Notes under the pieces: model-generated
The model's database searches: none
Told to the model about the DNA's origin: nothing
What the model saw: the letters and a program-made list of their open reading frames with translations, nothing else
Program-made: the position numbers and the translations under genes
In this document: piece by piece, positions 20,562 through 29,505 of the stretch
Numbering within the stretch: position 1 is the stretch's first letter
How the letters are laid out: the number at the start of each line of letters is the position of its first letter
IMG/VR virus record: IMGVR_UViG_3300009494_000007
Span: 1 to 43,617 of that record
Strand: one strand, 5' to 3'
From: a virus
Length of the DNA: 43,617 nucleotides

Positions 20562-21897
20562 CCCGCTGCCCTGGCAAGTTACCGCCTGGCGCGACAAGTC
20601 GCCGGTGATGCTATTAACGGGCAGCGCTGGCGGCGGGAAGAGCCGGCTCGCTGCCGAAAAAGTACACGGATATTGTCTCAAATATCCAGGGACGGCAGCG
20701 CTTATGATGCGCAAGGCCCGTCAATGGTGCTCAAAATCCATCATCCCGTTTTATCTAGAGACCGTCATCGGGGCGGATAGCCGTGTAAGGCTCAACCGGG
20801 GCACGGGTGTTTTTCATTACTACAACGGTAGCACGGCCTACATCGGGGGGATGCACGGGGCAGAACAGCGCGAGGCCGTGCGTTCCATTGGCGGGGCTGG
20901 GGGTCTGGACATAGCGTGGTTGGAAGAAGCCAACGCTTTCAGCCGCGATGACATCGGCGAGGTTTTTGCCCGTATTCGCCACACCGCCGCGCCCTGGCAG
21001 CAGGTGATTGCCACGACCAATCCGGATGCTCCGACTCATTGGATTTACGCCGATCTTATGCAGGGCGGAAGTGCATCGGTTCATCTTTCTCGTGCGTCCG
21101 ACAATCCGTACAACTCAGATGGATATGCGGCGAATCTTGAAAGGCTCACGGGCGTGTTGTATGATCGGCTGGTCCTTGGCCTGTGGAAGGCGGCGGCGGG
21201 TGCGGTTTATGCGTACGATCCTACAGTTCACCTCCTCGACTCATTCGAGGTGCCACCGGACTGGGCGCGATACCGCACGATCGATTTTGGGTATACCAAC
21301 CCGTTTACGTGTCAGTGGTGGGCGGCGGATGGCGATGGGAGGCTCTTTCTCTACCGGGAATTGTACCAGACGCGGCAGCTCGTAGAGGATATGGCCAGGC
21401 AAATCGTGGCTCTGTCCGAGGGCGAGCGCATCTTGTTCACGGTCGCCGACCACGACGCCGAAGATCGTGCCACCCTGGAGCGTTACGGGGTGCCGACGAT
21501 AGCGGCGAAAAAGACGATCTCGCCGGGTATCCAGACGGTGGCCCAGAGATTGGTGATTCAGGGCGACGGCAGGCCGCGCTTGTTTATAATGCGTGGCGCG
21601 CTGATTGAGATCGACGTCGCGTTGGTTGAGGCCCGGAGGCCAACGTGCCTACAGGAGGAGCTGCCCGCCTACGTATGGCCCCAGGGCGTGGATGGAAAAC
21701 CAAACAGGGAGGCGCCGGTGAAATCGAACGATCACGGGTGTGACGGGATGCGGTATTTGGTGATGGAATTGGACGGTGGCGGCGCGCCAGCGGCGGGCCT
21801 TCCGCCGCGCAAACTTGACACCGCCGGGATGCAGGCGGGCAGAAAACAGAGGGGGAGGAGATGGCAAAAAAGCAACCGCTTGTATGGCGAGTCTTAA
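20518..21897 (+). CDS. terL: Terminase large subunit
   Basis: 459 aa. ATPase domain: Walker A GSAGGGKS (35-42), Walker B LDIAWLEEA (130-138), followed by ATTNP coupling motif (~165-169). RNase H-like nuclease domain: IDFGYTNPF with Asp256, VADHDAED with Asp311/Asp313, and SNDHGCDGMRY with Asp405/Asp409 as metal ligands. It pumps and cuts the phage genome during packaging into the prohead through the portal encoded next. The start overlaps the small subunit by 44 bp, and the C-terminus overlaps the portal gene by 37 bp. Confidence 0.95.
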   Translation: MTGATVTTPTTATFNPLPWQVTAWRDKSPVMLLTGSAGGGKSRLAAEKVHGYCLKYPGTAALMMRKARQWCSKSIIPFYLETVIGADSRVRLNRGTGVFHYYNGSTAYIGGMHGAEQREAVRSIGGAGGLDIAWLEEANAFSRDDIGEVFARIRHTAAPWQQVIATTNPDAPTHWIYADLMQGGSASVHLSRASDNPYNSDGYAANLERLTGVLYDRLVLGLWKAAAGAVYAYDPTVHLLDSFEVPPDWARYRTIDFGYTNPFTCQWWAADGDGRLFLYRELYQTRQLVEDMARQIVALSEGERILFTVADHDAEDRATLERYGVPTIAAKKTISPGIQTVAQRLVIQGDGRPRLFIMRGALIEIDVALVEARRPTCLQEELPAYVWPQGVDGKPNREAPVKSNDHGCDGMRYLVMELDGGGAPAAGLPPRKLDTAGMQAGRKQRGRRWQKSNRLYGES

Positions 21898-23462
21898 CCG
21901 CATTCGCCAGGGTCATTGGCGGCGAGCGCGCCGTTGAGTACGTGAACAACAGCCCGGAAGATGAACCGCCGAGCGGGGGTCTCCGGCGTTACGGCTATCA
22001 AAGAGCCACTCAACGCGGGTATGAACCCATCGTGGACTGGATTTCGAATGTGACTTCTGCGCGTGACGCCTGGCAACGGAACCCGGTTGCGCAGCGGGCC
22101 GAGGAAATCAAGGTGGGCTATATTTGGGGCAGCGGTGCGCAAATCATCGCCGAAGACGAAGCCCTCGCCGACATTGCAACTGACTTTTGGGCGCGCAATC
22201 GCCTGGCGTCGGTAATGCCTGGATTGATTGCCGCGTGGTCACGATATGGCGCGCTGGTTATGCCCGCGTTTGTTAGGCAGTCTGACGGCGCGATCACGCT
22301 GGCATATCACGACCCGTCGGCCATCGATAGCGTGATATTACACCCCGACAACGCGCTAGAGCGCTGGGCCGTGGTTATCAAACCGGCTGCCAGCGCGGAC
22401 GCCTGGATGGAGGCGCAAGGCACTCTTGTATACCGCATCGTCAGAAAACAACGCGGGATTGCGGAGCCGGAGCGTGTCGAGACGCTACGCGAGCCAGCAG
22501 GCTTCTGGAAATCATCCCTTACGCTCGACGATTCTGAGCAACTAGTGACCGCAGAGCAGGCGAGGCTGGAGCCGTGGGAATTGCGAATGCTTCGAGAATT
22601 CGGGCTTGGTGCCTATAGTGGCACGTGTCTATACCTGACCAAAAACGCCGACCCTAACCAGGGGCTGGGGCGCTCCGACCTACTGCCGGTGATCGATTGG
22701 CTCGGCGGCCTGGATGACATTCTGTGGGCGATGGTTGAGCGCGAGAAGTATGCTGGATTTTACGCGTTTGACGTGGAGATAACCGGAGCCGATACGGAGA
22801 AGCTTCAGGAACGCGCGAGCGAAATAGCGCGTTGCCCGCCGGAGCGCGGTACCGTGAACCTGCATAACGAGAAAGAAACCTGGAATATGTTTCTTCCCGA
22901 CCTCAAACAAGCCGCCAGTATCGAGGCATATAAGGCGGTTTTTGGGCACGTATGGGGTGGGCTAGGCTTCCCGGTGTCCTGGTATTCGCGCGGCGATGAA
23001 ACCAACCGCGCCACCGCCCAAGCCCAGGGCGACCCAACGTGGCGATCTTTGCAAATGGAGCAATCGGCGATTGCGGCCTTGCTCGCCGAGATACTCGAGT
23101 TTGCTCGAGATCAGGCGCACATTGCCGGGGCCCTCCCCTATACTGAGCCACCGGACATTCGCGCTGAGTTACCCCCGATGGTTGTGTCCGATACGGTCGC
23201 AATGTCAAGCGCGTTTTCTGCTGCTATGAGCGCGGTGCTGACCGCCCTGGATGCAGTGCTCATCACGCGGCACGAAGCAGCCGAGATAGCCGCAAAACTC
23301 GCAGGGGCCTTTGGCGTTGATATCGACCTGAGCCGCGCTGAGCTTGACGCGCCGCATCGCCCGCTAACCGCGATGCCCGGCGTACTGTCGGTACAAGAGT
23401 CGGTTGAAGTGCGCCCCGTCCCACTGTTTGGCGACGCGGCGTTACCCGGAGGTGATGCGTGA
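21861..23462 (+). CDS. Portal protein
   Basis: 533 aa, after the terminase. Features of the DUF1073/phage-portal type: WQRNPVAQRAEEIKVGYIWG near the N-terminus, a stem region (LPVIDWLGGLDDILWAMVEREKYAG), and a helical crown (LQMEQSAIAALLAEILEFARDQA). It forms the dodecameric ring through which DNA enters and leaves the capsid. GGGGGAGG precedes ATG 21861. Confidence 0.85.
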   Translation: MAKKQPLVWRVLTAFARVIGGERAVEYVNNSPEDEPPSGGLRRYGYQRATQRGYEPIVDWISNVTSARDAWQRNPVAQRAEEIKVGYIWGSGAQIIAEDEALADIATDFWARNRLASVMPGLIAAWSRYGALVMPAFVRQSDGAITLAYHDPSAIDSVILHPDNALERWAVVIKPAASADAWMEAQGTLVYRIVRKQRGIAEPERVETLREPAGFWKSSLTLDDSEQLVTAEQARLEPWELRMLREFGLGAYSGTCLYLTKNADPNQGLGRSDLLPVIDWLGGLDDILWAMVEREKYAGFYAFDVEITGADTEKLQERASEIARCPPERGTVNLHNEKETWNMFLPDLKQAASIEAYKAVFGHVWGGLGFPVSWYSRGDETNRATAQAQGDPTWRSLQMEQSAIAALLAEILEFARDQAHIAGALPYTEPPDIRAELPPMVVSDTVAMSSAFSAAMSAVLTALDAVLITRHEAAEIAAKLAGAFGVDIDLSRAELDAPHRPLTAMPGVLSVQESVEVRPVPLFGDAALPGGDA

Positions 23463-23686
23463 GCGAGACAGGGGCGAATACGTCCTTGCGCGTGCAACAG
23501 ACAGGAGCAGAGATCGAGCGGCTGTTGGCAGACAGCGGTTGTACGATGGTGGTCACCGCCGCGCTGTCGCGCCCCGGAATAACCGTGGATATATCTGACA
23601 ACCTCCGCGCTGGTGGTGTGCAACTGAGCATCGCCATTATTCCCATTCAGGCGCCAGACGGAGACCCCCCCCGTGCCGACGCCTAA
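23459..23686 (+). CDS. Small hypothetical protein between portal and MuF genes
   Basis: 75 aa. GTG 23459 overlaps the portal stop, and the end overlaps the MuF gene. It has strands around CTMVVTAALSRPGITVDIS and VQLSIAIIPIQA. No known family was recognised; it may be a portal-adjacent assembly factor. Confidence 0.55.
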   Translation: MSETGANTSLRVQQTGAEIERLLADSGCTMVVTAALSRPGITVDISDNLRAGGVQLSIAIIPIQAPDGDPPRADA

Positions 23687-24587
23687 AGCGCTCTACACTG
23701 CCGCGCTTAATCAATCCATCGCCCGCTACGGCTCGATGGAGGACGCGACATTGCGCGAGATCACGCAGCTACTCAAAACCACGCGCGCCCAAATTGCCGA
23801 GCAGATGGCGCAAGCTGGTGACGGAGGCCCGCTACGGTTACGCCAACTTCAGGGCAACATCGACGCGCTGATTATCGATTTCGAGCAGCGCGCCACCGAC
23901 GTCGTGCAGGCCTCCCAATCCGATGCCTACGAGTTCGGTGCCGAGGGCGCGGTGAAACCACTTCTTGCGTTGGGTACGCCGGGGGTGGCGTACCTCAAAC
24001 CGAGCGCGGCGACACTCAATGTGCTGCTAGACTTTAGCGGCGATCTTATCACGGGCATCACCTCAGACATCCGCCAGGCCGTGAACATCCAAATCCGCCA
24101 AGCCGCGCTTGGTCAAATCACCCCCATCCAGGCCGCGCGCACTATCTCAGCCGCGTTTGGTGGCCTGAGTAAAATCAACGGGAAAACCGTGGCGACTGGC
24201 ATCACGGCAAAGGCCGAGCGGGTGATGAGAACGGAGCTTCAGCGGGTTTACAATTTGAGCAACTTCTCGCAGATGAGCGCCAGCGCCGAGGTGGTGCCGG
24301 GGCTGCTAAAACGCTGGATCGCAACCGTAGACGGCAAAACGCGCGAAAGCCATCTTCGCATTCATAACGAGACGCGCATTATGCCGATACCGTTCAACCA
24401 GCCATATATTCTACGAACTCCGGGGAAGGCGGCCGCCGCCCTGATGTACCCGCTCGATCCATCTGGGCCCGCGCACGAAACGATTAACTGTCGCTGTACA
24501 CAAGCCACCATTCACCCCGCTGTCGGCGTCATAGGCAGCCCGCTGGATGGCAGAATCGCGGCTGAACTCAAACGGCGCGCCGCTTGA
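23673..24587 (+). CDS. MuF-like head morphogenesis protein
   Basis: 304 aa. The C-terminal third has the SPP1 gp7/Mu gpF signature: LLKRWIATVDGKTRESHLR, then PFNQPYILRTPGKAA and the ending GPAHETINCRCTQA. The N-terminal two-thirds are helical (ALYTAALNQSIARYG, LRLRQLQGNIDALIIDFEQR). Such proteins bind the portal and are packaged in small numbers in the head. No C-terminal toxin domain is fused here. GTG 23673 follows a C-rich stretch with no strong ribosome-binding site, so expression may be coupled to the overlapped upstream gene. Confidence 0.85.
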   Translation: MPTPKALYTAALNQSIARYGSMEDATLREITQLLKTTRAQIAEQMAQAGDGGPLRLRQLQGNIDALIIDFEQRATDVVQASQSDAYEFGAEGAVKPLLALGTPGVAYLKPSAATLNVLLDFSGDLITGITSDIRQAVNIQIRQAALGQITPIQAARTISAAFGGLSKINGKTVATGITAKAERVMRTELQRVYNLSNFSQMSASAEVVPGLLKRWIATVDGKTRESHLRIHNETRIMPIPFNQPYILRTPGKAAAALMYPLDPSGPAHETINCRCTQATIHPAVGVIGSPLDGRIAAELKRRAA

Positions 24588-24612
24588 CGGCACCGTAAAA
24601 ATGTGATAATAT
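24584..24612 (+). promoter_or_regulatory. Candidate promoter in the capsid block
   Basis: TTGACG (24584-24589) with TAATAT at 17-bp spacing (24607-24612), or an extended -10 TGTGATAAT at 24602-24610. It would refresh transcription of the capsid gene. Moderate support only. Confidence 0.45.
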
Positions 24613-24628
24613 GAAGGATAGGATTCTT

Positions 24629-24769
24629 ATGACAAAAGTGAGCAGGGTCGGATTTACTTGGACAGGCCAACCGCCAGCAGTTCGGCGATTGCCTACTCCC
24701 TCGCGTCGCAGCAAGCCGCCGAAACCGCGCCCGCCGGGCCTACCGATTGACCCGATGCCCGCGCGATGA
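24629..24769 (+). CDS. 46-aa Pro/Arg-rich peptide
   Basis: MTKVSRVGFTWTGQPPAVRR and onward through PPKPRPPGLP. Low-complexity and basic. An alternative in-frame start lies at 24611. The ATGA overlap with the next small reading frame is the main support. Confidence 0.4.
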   Translation: MTKVSRVGFTWTGQPPAVRRLPTPSRRSKPPKPRPPGLPIDPMPAR

Positions 24770-24906
24770 AAAAAGTTTGGGCGGCCAAACTTTTGCGTCG
24801 CATACTTGGACTAACTCCGGGGGTGTGGCTCGTCATTTTGACTGTGAGTGATGCGAGTGCTTCGTGGGCCGTTCACCCGTTGGGCAAAAACGAGGGAGCC
24901 GACTAG
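24766..24906 (+). CDS. 46-aa peptide with hydrophobic segment
   Basis: Begins MKKVWAAKLLRRILGLTPGV with a hydrophobic stretch GVWLVILTVSDASA. It could be a small membrane peptide. There is no strong ribosome-binding site, but it overlaps the previous frame by ATGA. The rest of the 24588-25035 interval holds the promoter candidate and the hairpin at 24973-25013. Confidence 0.35.
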   Translation: MKKVWAAKLLRRILGLTPGVWLVILTVSDASASWAVHPLGKNEGAD

Positions 24907-24972
24907 GCGCATCTCGTAACATAACACGCACCGCCCGTCCGCCATAGCGGGCAAAGCGCCAGGAACTCGAAA

Positions 24973-25013
24973 ACACGGCGCAGCTGGGATTAAAAACCCC
25001 GGTTGCGCCGTGT
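24973..25013 (+). terminator. Hairpin before the capsid gene (terminator or mRNA stabiliser)
   Basis: ACACGGCGCA (24973-24982) pairs perfectly with TGCGCCGTGT (25004-25013), with a second inner stem of G-rich and C-rich sides around an A-rich loop. Only TCTTGTT follows, a weak T-run. The start codon of the capsid gene is about 20 nt downstream, so the structure might also protect or tune this mRNA. Confidence 0.55.
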
Positions 25014-25035
25014 CTTGTTATATCGGAGGTGGAGT

Positions 25036-27504
25036 TTGTCATATTCGAATGTACCAAAATCCAAATGGGGCGCAATGGACGCCTGTGTCTCGGAGGTACA
25101 ATCTGACTCAATTGATAAAGAGCGCGCGCGCGCCATTTGTTACGCCTCGGTTGTCGGCGAGGAAAACTTGGCGCAGGCCATAAGCGAAAGCAAGGCCGCG
25201 CTGGCGCGCGCCTTCGAGCGTGTCACTTTCCGTGGCCGTCTTACGGAGAGCAAAAAAACCGGCTCCATTTGGGAGGTGGTTTTGATGGGCCCCGGAGACG
25301 GCGTGCCCGTTGAGATCGATGGGCAGCGCTATCTCGCCAGCAAAAACGGGCGCTTGTACTGGATTCCGGGATTGCGGGAATGTGCCCCTATGTTTGAGGG
25401 CGTCAAAGTTTTCGACAACCACCTCACCAACTCGGAGTTTGAGGAACGCGGGGGGATGCGCTCGGTTATGAGCGAGGCTATCGGGGTGCTGAAAAACGCA
25501 CGCATCGAGGGCGACGAATTACGCGCCGAGCTGCGAGTAATTGATAGCGCCGCCCGCGCGAAATTGCTCAACGCCTACGATCTCGACGTACTGGATGACA
25601 TTGGACTGAGCGTGGACACTGACGTCGTACCCGGCCCGACAGTGATATACAACGGACGGAGCGCAAAAACCGTGACCGGGTTTATGGCGGTTTTTAGCGT
25701 CGACTTGGTCGCACATCCCGCAGCCGGTGGCGGTTTCCGCCGCCTCGTAGCAGCGGAAACTTTAATCCACTCACGACAGGGAGATAATGCAATGGAACTC
25801 ACCGAAGAACAACTGGACTACATCGCAACGGCTCTTGCCGAGCGCGCAGAGCGGGAGGCTGTAGACACAGAAGAACCCGGCGCGGAATTGGACGCTGAAG
25901 GCGCGGCGCAAGCCGTGGCTGATGTGGTGGCCGACGTTGCCGCCGAGCCCATCCCGGAGGACGTAACTCCGGAAGAGGCGGCTCGGGCCGTGGCTGATGT
26001 TGCGCGGGCCGTGGCCGATGACGTGGCGGGAGACGCCGCCGAGGGTGAAGAGGAAGGCGAAGAAGAGGAGGAGGCGGCGGCGGATATTAAGCGCCGGATG
26101 GAGCGGCTTGAATGTTCACTTCAGCTGCGCGACGCACTGGACGCCGCGCGGCTGCCAGTTGCAGACCGGCGCATTATCGAGGCGGCCTTTGGGGGCCGCG
26201 TATTCACGGAGGCAGTTTTGAAGACGACCATCAAACGAGCGAAAGAGGCCCAGGCGATCCGCGACCCTAGTGGACGTGCGAGGGGGGCCGGTGGTGGGCG
26301 AGTTGTTGGCCCGTCCGACGTAGATAAAAAGGAGCTTGGCCTTATGCGCCTGGTAATGGGCAAGCGCGCATTCGAGGGCCTGGCGGATCGCAAGGAGGGC
26401 TATGTTGCCGAACGGGTACCGGAGTCATATCGTTCGTGGACCAAGGCCGGAAAACCGAATTACGGCGAAGGTTTCTATGGCACTCGTGACTGGATGCGGG
26501 CCTTGTTTGGCTTTATGCCCCGGATCGGAGATCATCGCACCTATGAGGCGATGAGCACGTCCAGCCTGTCTACCGCTGTCAAAAACACGGTGAACATCGT
26601 GCTGGCGAATGATTATGCCCGCCGCGAGGAGTGGTGGCTCCCCATTGTGGAGGAGCACGAAGTTGACACAATCGATGATATGACTCTTGCGCGCGTGTTT
26701 GGGCTAGACGCCCTGAGCGTGGTGGAGGCGGGAGGCTCCTATACAGAATTCAATTTTGCTGACGAAGAGGAAACAGCTTCGTTTGTAAAAAACGGCAACC
26801 ATCTTGCCATTAATATGGAAACCCTGATGAGCGATAAACTGGGCGTCACCACGATGCAAAACATCGGAAAGCGCCTAAGCGCCACTTGGTATAACACTTT
26901 GAGTGACTATGTCGGCGGCGTGTTCACGACCAACACCGCCACCGGGCCGGTTCTCAGTGACACCGGCGCGTTGTTTAACAGCACCGCCGTGGGGTCAACC
27001 GGCGGGCACGCCAACCTATTGACAACCGCCCTGAGCTATACGGCGTGGGACGCGGTCAATGTGGCGATGATGAACCAAACCGATCAGCCGTTGGGAGCCG
27101 GTCGCAAGTTAGCGATGGAAAATATCGCCAAATATTTACTTGTCCCCGTGGGCCTGCGGACGACTGCGCTGCGCATTCGTAACAGCGAGAAACAACCCGG
27201 CACCGCCAACAACGACGATAACCCATATTACCAGGGGTTTGAGGTGATCGTTGTGCCCACTTTCACCGACGCCAACGATTGGGCGGCAATGGCTGACCCG
27301 GCAATCAACCCGTCCATTCACCTCGTTTTCCCCACCGGGAATCGCGTGCCTCAAATCTTTGCCGCAACCAGCGAGACCGAAGGCGCGATGTTCACCAACG
27401 ACGCTCTGCGCTACAAAGTTCGTTTGATGACCTTCCGGGTTTCCTCCACCTACCCCGTGGCCCCCGTGTCCGACTGGCGGCCACTTCACAAGAGCAACGT
27501 TTAG
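25036..27504 (+). CDS. Protease-scaffold-major capsid protein fusion
   Basis: 822 aa. Three parts follow each other. Residues ~1-250 look like a prohead protease (GMRSVMSEAIGVLKNARIE, LRVIDSAARAKLLNAYDLD, DDIGLSVDTDVVP, FSVDLVAHPAAGGGF). Residues ~253-370 are an extremely acidic Ala/Glu-rich scaffold-like region. Residues ~420-822 are the major capsid protein (IGDHRTYEAMSTSSLSTAV, VFPTGNRVPQIFAATSE, ending PVSDWRPLHKSNV). TTG 25036 is chosen because GGAGGTGGAG is well spaced before it. ATG 25792 (residue 253) has AGGGAG upstream and may start a shorter scaffold-capsid product. Such fusions must be cut to release coat protein. Confidence 0.8.
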   Translation: MSYSNVPKSKWGAMDACVSEVQSDSIDKERARAICYASVVGEENLAQAISESKAALARAFERVTFRGRLTESKKTGSIWEVVLMGPGDGVPVEIDGQRYLASKNGRLYWIPGLRECAPMFEGVKVFDNHLTNSEFEERGGMRSVMSEAIGVLKNARIEGDELRAELRVIDSAARAKLLNAYDLDVLDDIGLSVDTDVVPGPTVIYNGRSAKTVTGFMAVFSVDLVAHPAAGGGFRRLVAAETLIHSRQGDNAMELTEEQLDYIATALAERAEREAVDTEEPGAELDAEGAAQAVADVVADVAAEPIPEDVTPEEAARAVADVARAVADDVAGDAAEGEEEGEEEEEAAADIKRRMERLECSLQLRDALDAARLPVADRRIIEAAFGGRVFTEAVLKTTIKRAKEAQAIRDPSGRARGAGGGRVVGPSDVDKKELGLMRLVMGKRAFEGLADRKEGYVAERVPESYRSWTKAGKPNYGEGFYGTRDWMRALFGFMPRIGDHRTYEAMSTSSLSTAVKNTVNIVLANDYARREEWWLPIVEEHEVDTIDDMTLARVFGLDALSVVEAGGSYTEFNFADEEETASFVKNGNHLAINMETLMSDKLGVTTMQNIGKRLSATWYNTLSDYVGGVFTTNTATGPVLSDTGALFNSTAVGSTGGHANLLTTALSYTAWDAVNVAMMNQTDQPLGAGRKLAMENIAKYLLVPVGLRTTALRIRNSEKQPGTANNDDNPYYQGFEVIVVPTFTDANDWAAMADPAINPSIHLVFPTGNRVPQIFAATSETEGAMFTNDALRYKVRLMTFRVSSTYPVAPVSDWRPLHKSNV
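25778..25794 (+). promoter_or_regulatory. Internal ribosome-binding site and ATG for scaffold-capsid product
   Basis: AGGGAG about 8 nt before an in-frame ATG at 25792, exactly at the junction between the protease-like and acidic regions. Protein would begin MELTEEQLDYIATAL. This recalls nested scaffold starts such as Nu3 within lambda C. Inference. Confidence 0.5.
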
Positions 27505-27507
27505 GCG

Positions 27508-28560
27508 ATGAATGATATGAAGAAATTTAACAACACCTTGAAAGTTTTACAGACCGCCGCGTTGATCCTGATCGCCCTGGCGTTGATGTTCCCGCGCCTT
27601 CCTGTCGCCGTACAAACGATGGCAGAGGGCGACTCGAATTTCACCAACCTGGTGGCCTCTGGCGACATCACGGCGGGTGATGATCTGACCGTCGGGGATG
27701 ATGCCAGCGTAGGGGGTGAACTCACCGTTACCGGCACGTTCGCGCCTTCGGGGGTGGCGACCCTGGCGACCCTCGTTGTTTCCGGAACATCTGATCTGGT
27801 CGGGGACGTATCCAGCAGCACGGGGGCGGTGACTATCACCGACTCCCTCAACGTCACCGGCACCGTAGACCTTGACAACACGCTCAACGTAGACGGCAAC
27901 GCCACGCTCAACGGGACGCTCGATCTGGACGGGAATCTTACCAGCGGCACGGGGGCGGTGACTATCACCGACTCCCTCAACGTCACCGGCACCGTAGACC
28001 TTGACAACACGCTCAACGTAGACGGCAACGCCACGCTCAACGGGACGCTCGATCTGGACGGGAATCTTACCAGCGGCACGGGGGCGGTGACTATCACCGA
28101 CTCCCTCAACGTCACCGGCACCGTAGACCTTGACAACACGCTCAACGTAGACGGCAACGCCACGCTCAACGGGACGCTCGATCTGGACGGGAATCTTACC
28201 AGCGGCACGGGGGCGGTGACTATCACCGACTCCCTCAACGTCACCGGAGCCGCAACGTTTGCGGCCCTACTTTATCCGTCATTCGCCAACGAGACCATCA
28301 CGGATGGGGAGACGCTCACGGCCACCGTCACCGTGTACGCCCTGGATAGTGCCGGGGCCGTTACGATGACCCTGGCCGCGTCAGGAACCGAGGGCCAGCT
28401 GCTAATTCTTATCGGAGACGACGCCAACAACATCACCATCAACGACACCAACGTGCGCACCAACGACGGCGGTGTGCAGGTCATCGGGCAGTATGATGTG
28501 ATAATGTGGATTTACCAGGATTCTGAATGGGTTGAGGTTGCAGAGAGCAACAATAGCTAG
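27508..28560 (+). CDS. Membrane-anchored or signal-bearing repeat protein
   Basis: 350 aa. A hydrophobic N-terminal helix (LQTAALILIALALMF, ~16-30) precedes a region of beta-strand repeats. The core is three 43-aa units (AVTITDSLNVTGTVDLDNTL then NVDGNATLNGTLDLDGNLTS) encoded by identical 129-bp DNA repeats plus a partial fourth. The C-terminal ~100 residues (ETITDGETLTATVTVYALDS; IGQYDVIMWIYQDSEWVEV) form a cap-like domain. The repeats suggest a beta-helical or trimeric stalk on the virion, perhaps a head fibre since it follows the capsid gene. The start is four bases after the capsid stop. Confidence 0.65.
   Translation: MNDMKKFNNTLKVLQTAALILIALALMFPRLPVAVQTMAEGDSNFTNLVASGDITAGDDLTVGDDASVGGELTVTGTFAPSGVATLATLVVSGTSDLVGDVSSSTGAVTITDSLNVTGTVDLDNTLNVDGNATLNGTLDLDGNLTSGTGAVTITDSLNVTGTVDLDNTLNVDGNATLNGTLDLDGNLTSGTGAVTITDSLNVTGTVDLDNTLNVDGNATLNGTLDLDGNLTSGTGAVTITDSLNVTGAATFAALLYPSFANETITDGETLTATVTVYALDSAGAVTMTLAASGTEGQLLILIGDDANNITINDTNVRTNDGGVQVIGQYDVIMWIYQDSEWVEVAESNNS
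27821..28245 (+). repeat. Tandem 129-bp repeats (three full, one partial)
   Basis: Units start at 27821, 27950, 28079 and 28208, an exact 129-bp period (43 codons). By eye the units are identical, and the fourth breaks off after about 38 bp. The identity at DNA level indicates recent expansion and likely copy-number variation between relatives. Confidence 0.9.
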
Positions 28561-29126
28561 TGAAATCCATCGCCTACGTCACCGCCAAAGCCGCGCCGGT
28601 TGTGAGCACGTTCATCACAAACGTGCTCACGTCCCCGCCGCTTGAAGATGAAACGATTAGCCTGGCCGCCTTTAGCGGGGCCAGATTTATCTATTTTCGT
28701 CTCCACGAAACTCCGGGGATCCCGTGGCTTTGGTTCGGCGAGGCGGCGAATGGAGACACCCCCACCGCGTTCCGAGTAACGCAGATCGAGCAAATGCAAA
28801 TCGCGGGCGCGGTGGTGGTTATCGGGAACTGCTACGGGGAAGGCTCGCAGTTTGTTAGCGAGTTTTACCGCGCCGGGGCGTCGGCGGTCATCGCGGCCCC
28901 CGGGGAAAATTACGGCGGGAGTGTATCCCGCGAGGGTGCCGACGTGCTGGCTGCGTGGATATTGGCGGGATTGCGTTTTGGATTGCCGCCAGGATTCGCG
29001 CTTGCAATTGCGCGGGTACGGGTCGCCCTACAGATTGGGCGGCGCGGGTTGGACAAGAACCGCGTGGTTAAAGTTGCCGCCGACACCCTGCAATTTAAGA
29101 CACAACCAAAGGAGAATTTTCAATGA
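28560..29126 (+). CDS. Unknown protein with possible caspase-like (CHAT-like) features
   Basis: 188 aa. GTG 28560 overlaps the upstream stop. The central segment VVVIGNCYGEGSQFVSEFYRAGASAVIAAPG resembles the Cys-bearing strand and following helix of CHAT/caspase-fold peptidases, with Cys91 and an earlier His49 (FIYFRLHETPG) in the order H then C expected for the dyad. The helix DVLAAWILAGLRFGL also fits. Sequence similarity is faint. It may instead be an inactive structural relative used in the head region. The C-terminal tail is basic. Confidence 0.4.
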   Translation: MKSIAYVTAKAAPVVSTFITNVLTSPPLEDETISLAAFSGARFIYFRLHETPGIPWLWFGEAANGDTPTAFRVTQIEQMQIAGAVVVIGNCYGEGSQFVSEFYRAGASAVIAAPGENYGGSVSREGADVLAAWILAGLRFGLPPGFALAIARVRVALQIGRRGLDKNRVVKVAADTLQFKTQPKENFQ

Positions 29127-29491
29127 ACGAGCGACTTCTTGCGATTACCGTTCCGAACGTTTACCCAGGAGCGGCGGCAAAACTCGGCGCCAATTATATA
29201 TACTGGATGGCTCAGTTTGATATGACCATTGTTGGGGTTAGCGCGGCCCCATCTGCCGACGAAGCGTCCGGCTCCATCGACATCAACGACGACGGCAGTG
29301 GCGTTATCACCGCTGTGGGTTGCAGCGATCAGGATGTACCCGGCGAGTGGCAGGCCTCCGGGTATGGCGGTACCAACACCCCCGTATATGTAGAGGCGGG
29401 GTCAAAAATGAGCATCGACGCAAACTCGTTTGAGAACGGCATCCAGGCAGCGATTGTTATTTACGCGCTGGTTGGAGAAACCACCGGGTAG
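29123..29491 (+). CDS. Putative virion structural protein
   Basis: 122 aa. AAAGGAG lies before ATG 29123. Beta-rich (LLAITVPNVYPGAAAKLGA, ASGSIDINDDGSGVITAV, KMSIDANSF) with no catalytic motif. Position between capsid and connector genes, a strong ribosome-binding site and a hairpin directly after the stop suggest an abundant decoration protein. Not recognised by family. Confidence 0.5.
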   Translation: MNERLLAITVPNVYPGAAAKLGANYIYWMAQFDMTIVGVSAAPSADEASGSIDINDDGSGVITAVGCSDQDVPGEWQASGYGGTNTPVYVEAGSKMSIDANSFENGIQAAIVIYALVGETTG

Positions 29492-29505
29492 ACAAACACA
29501 CAATT

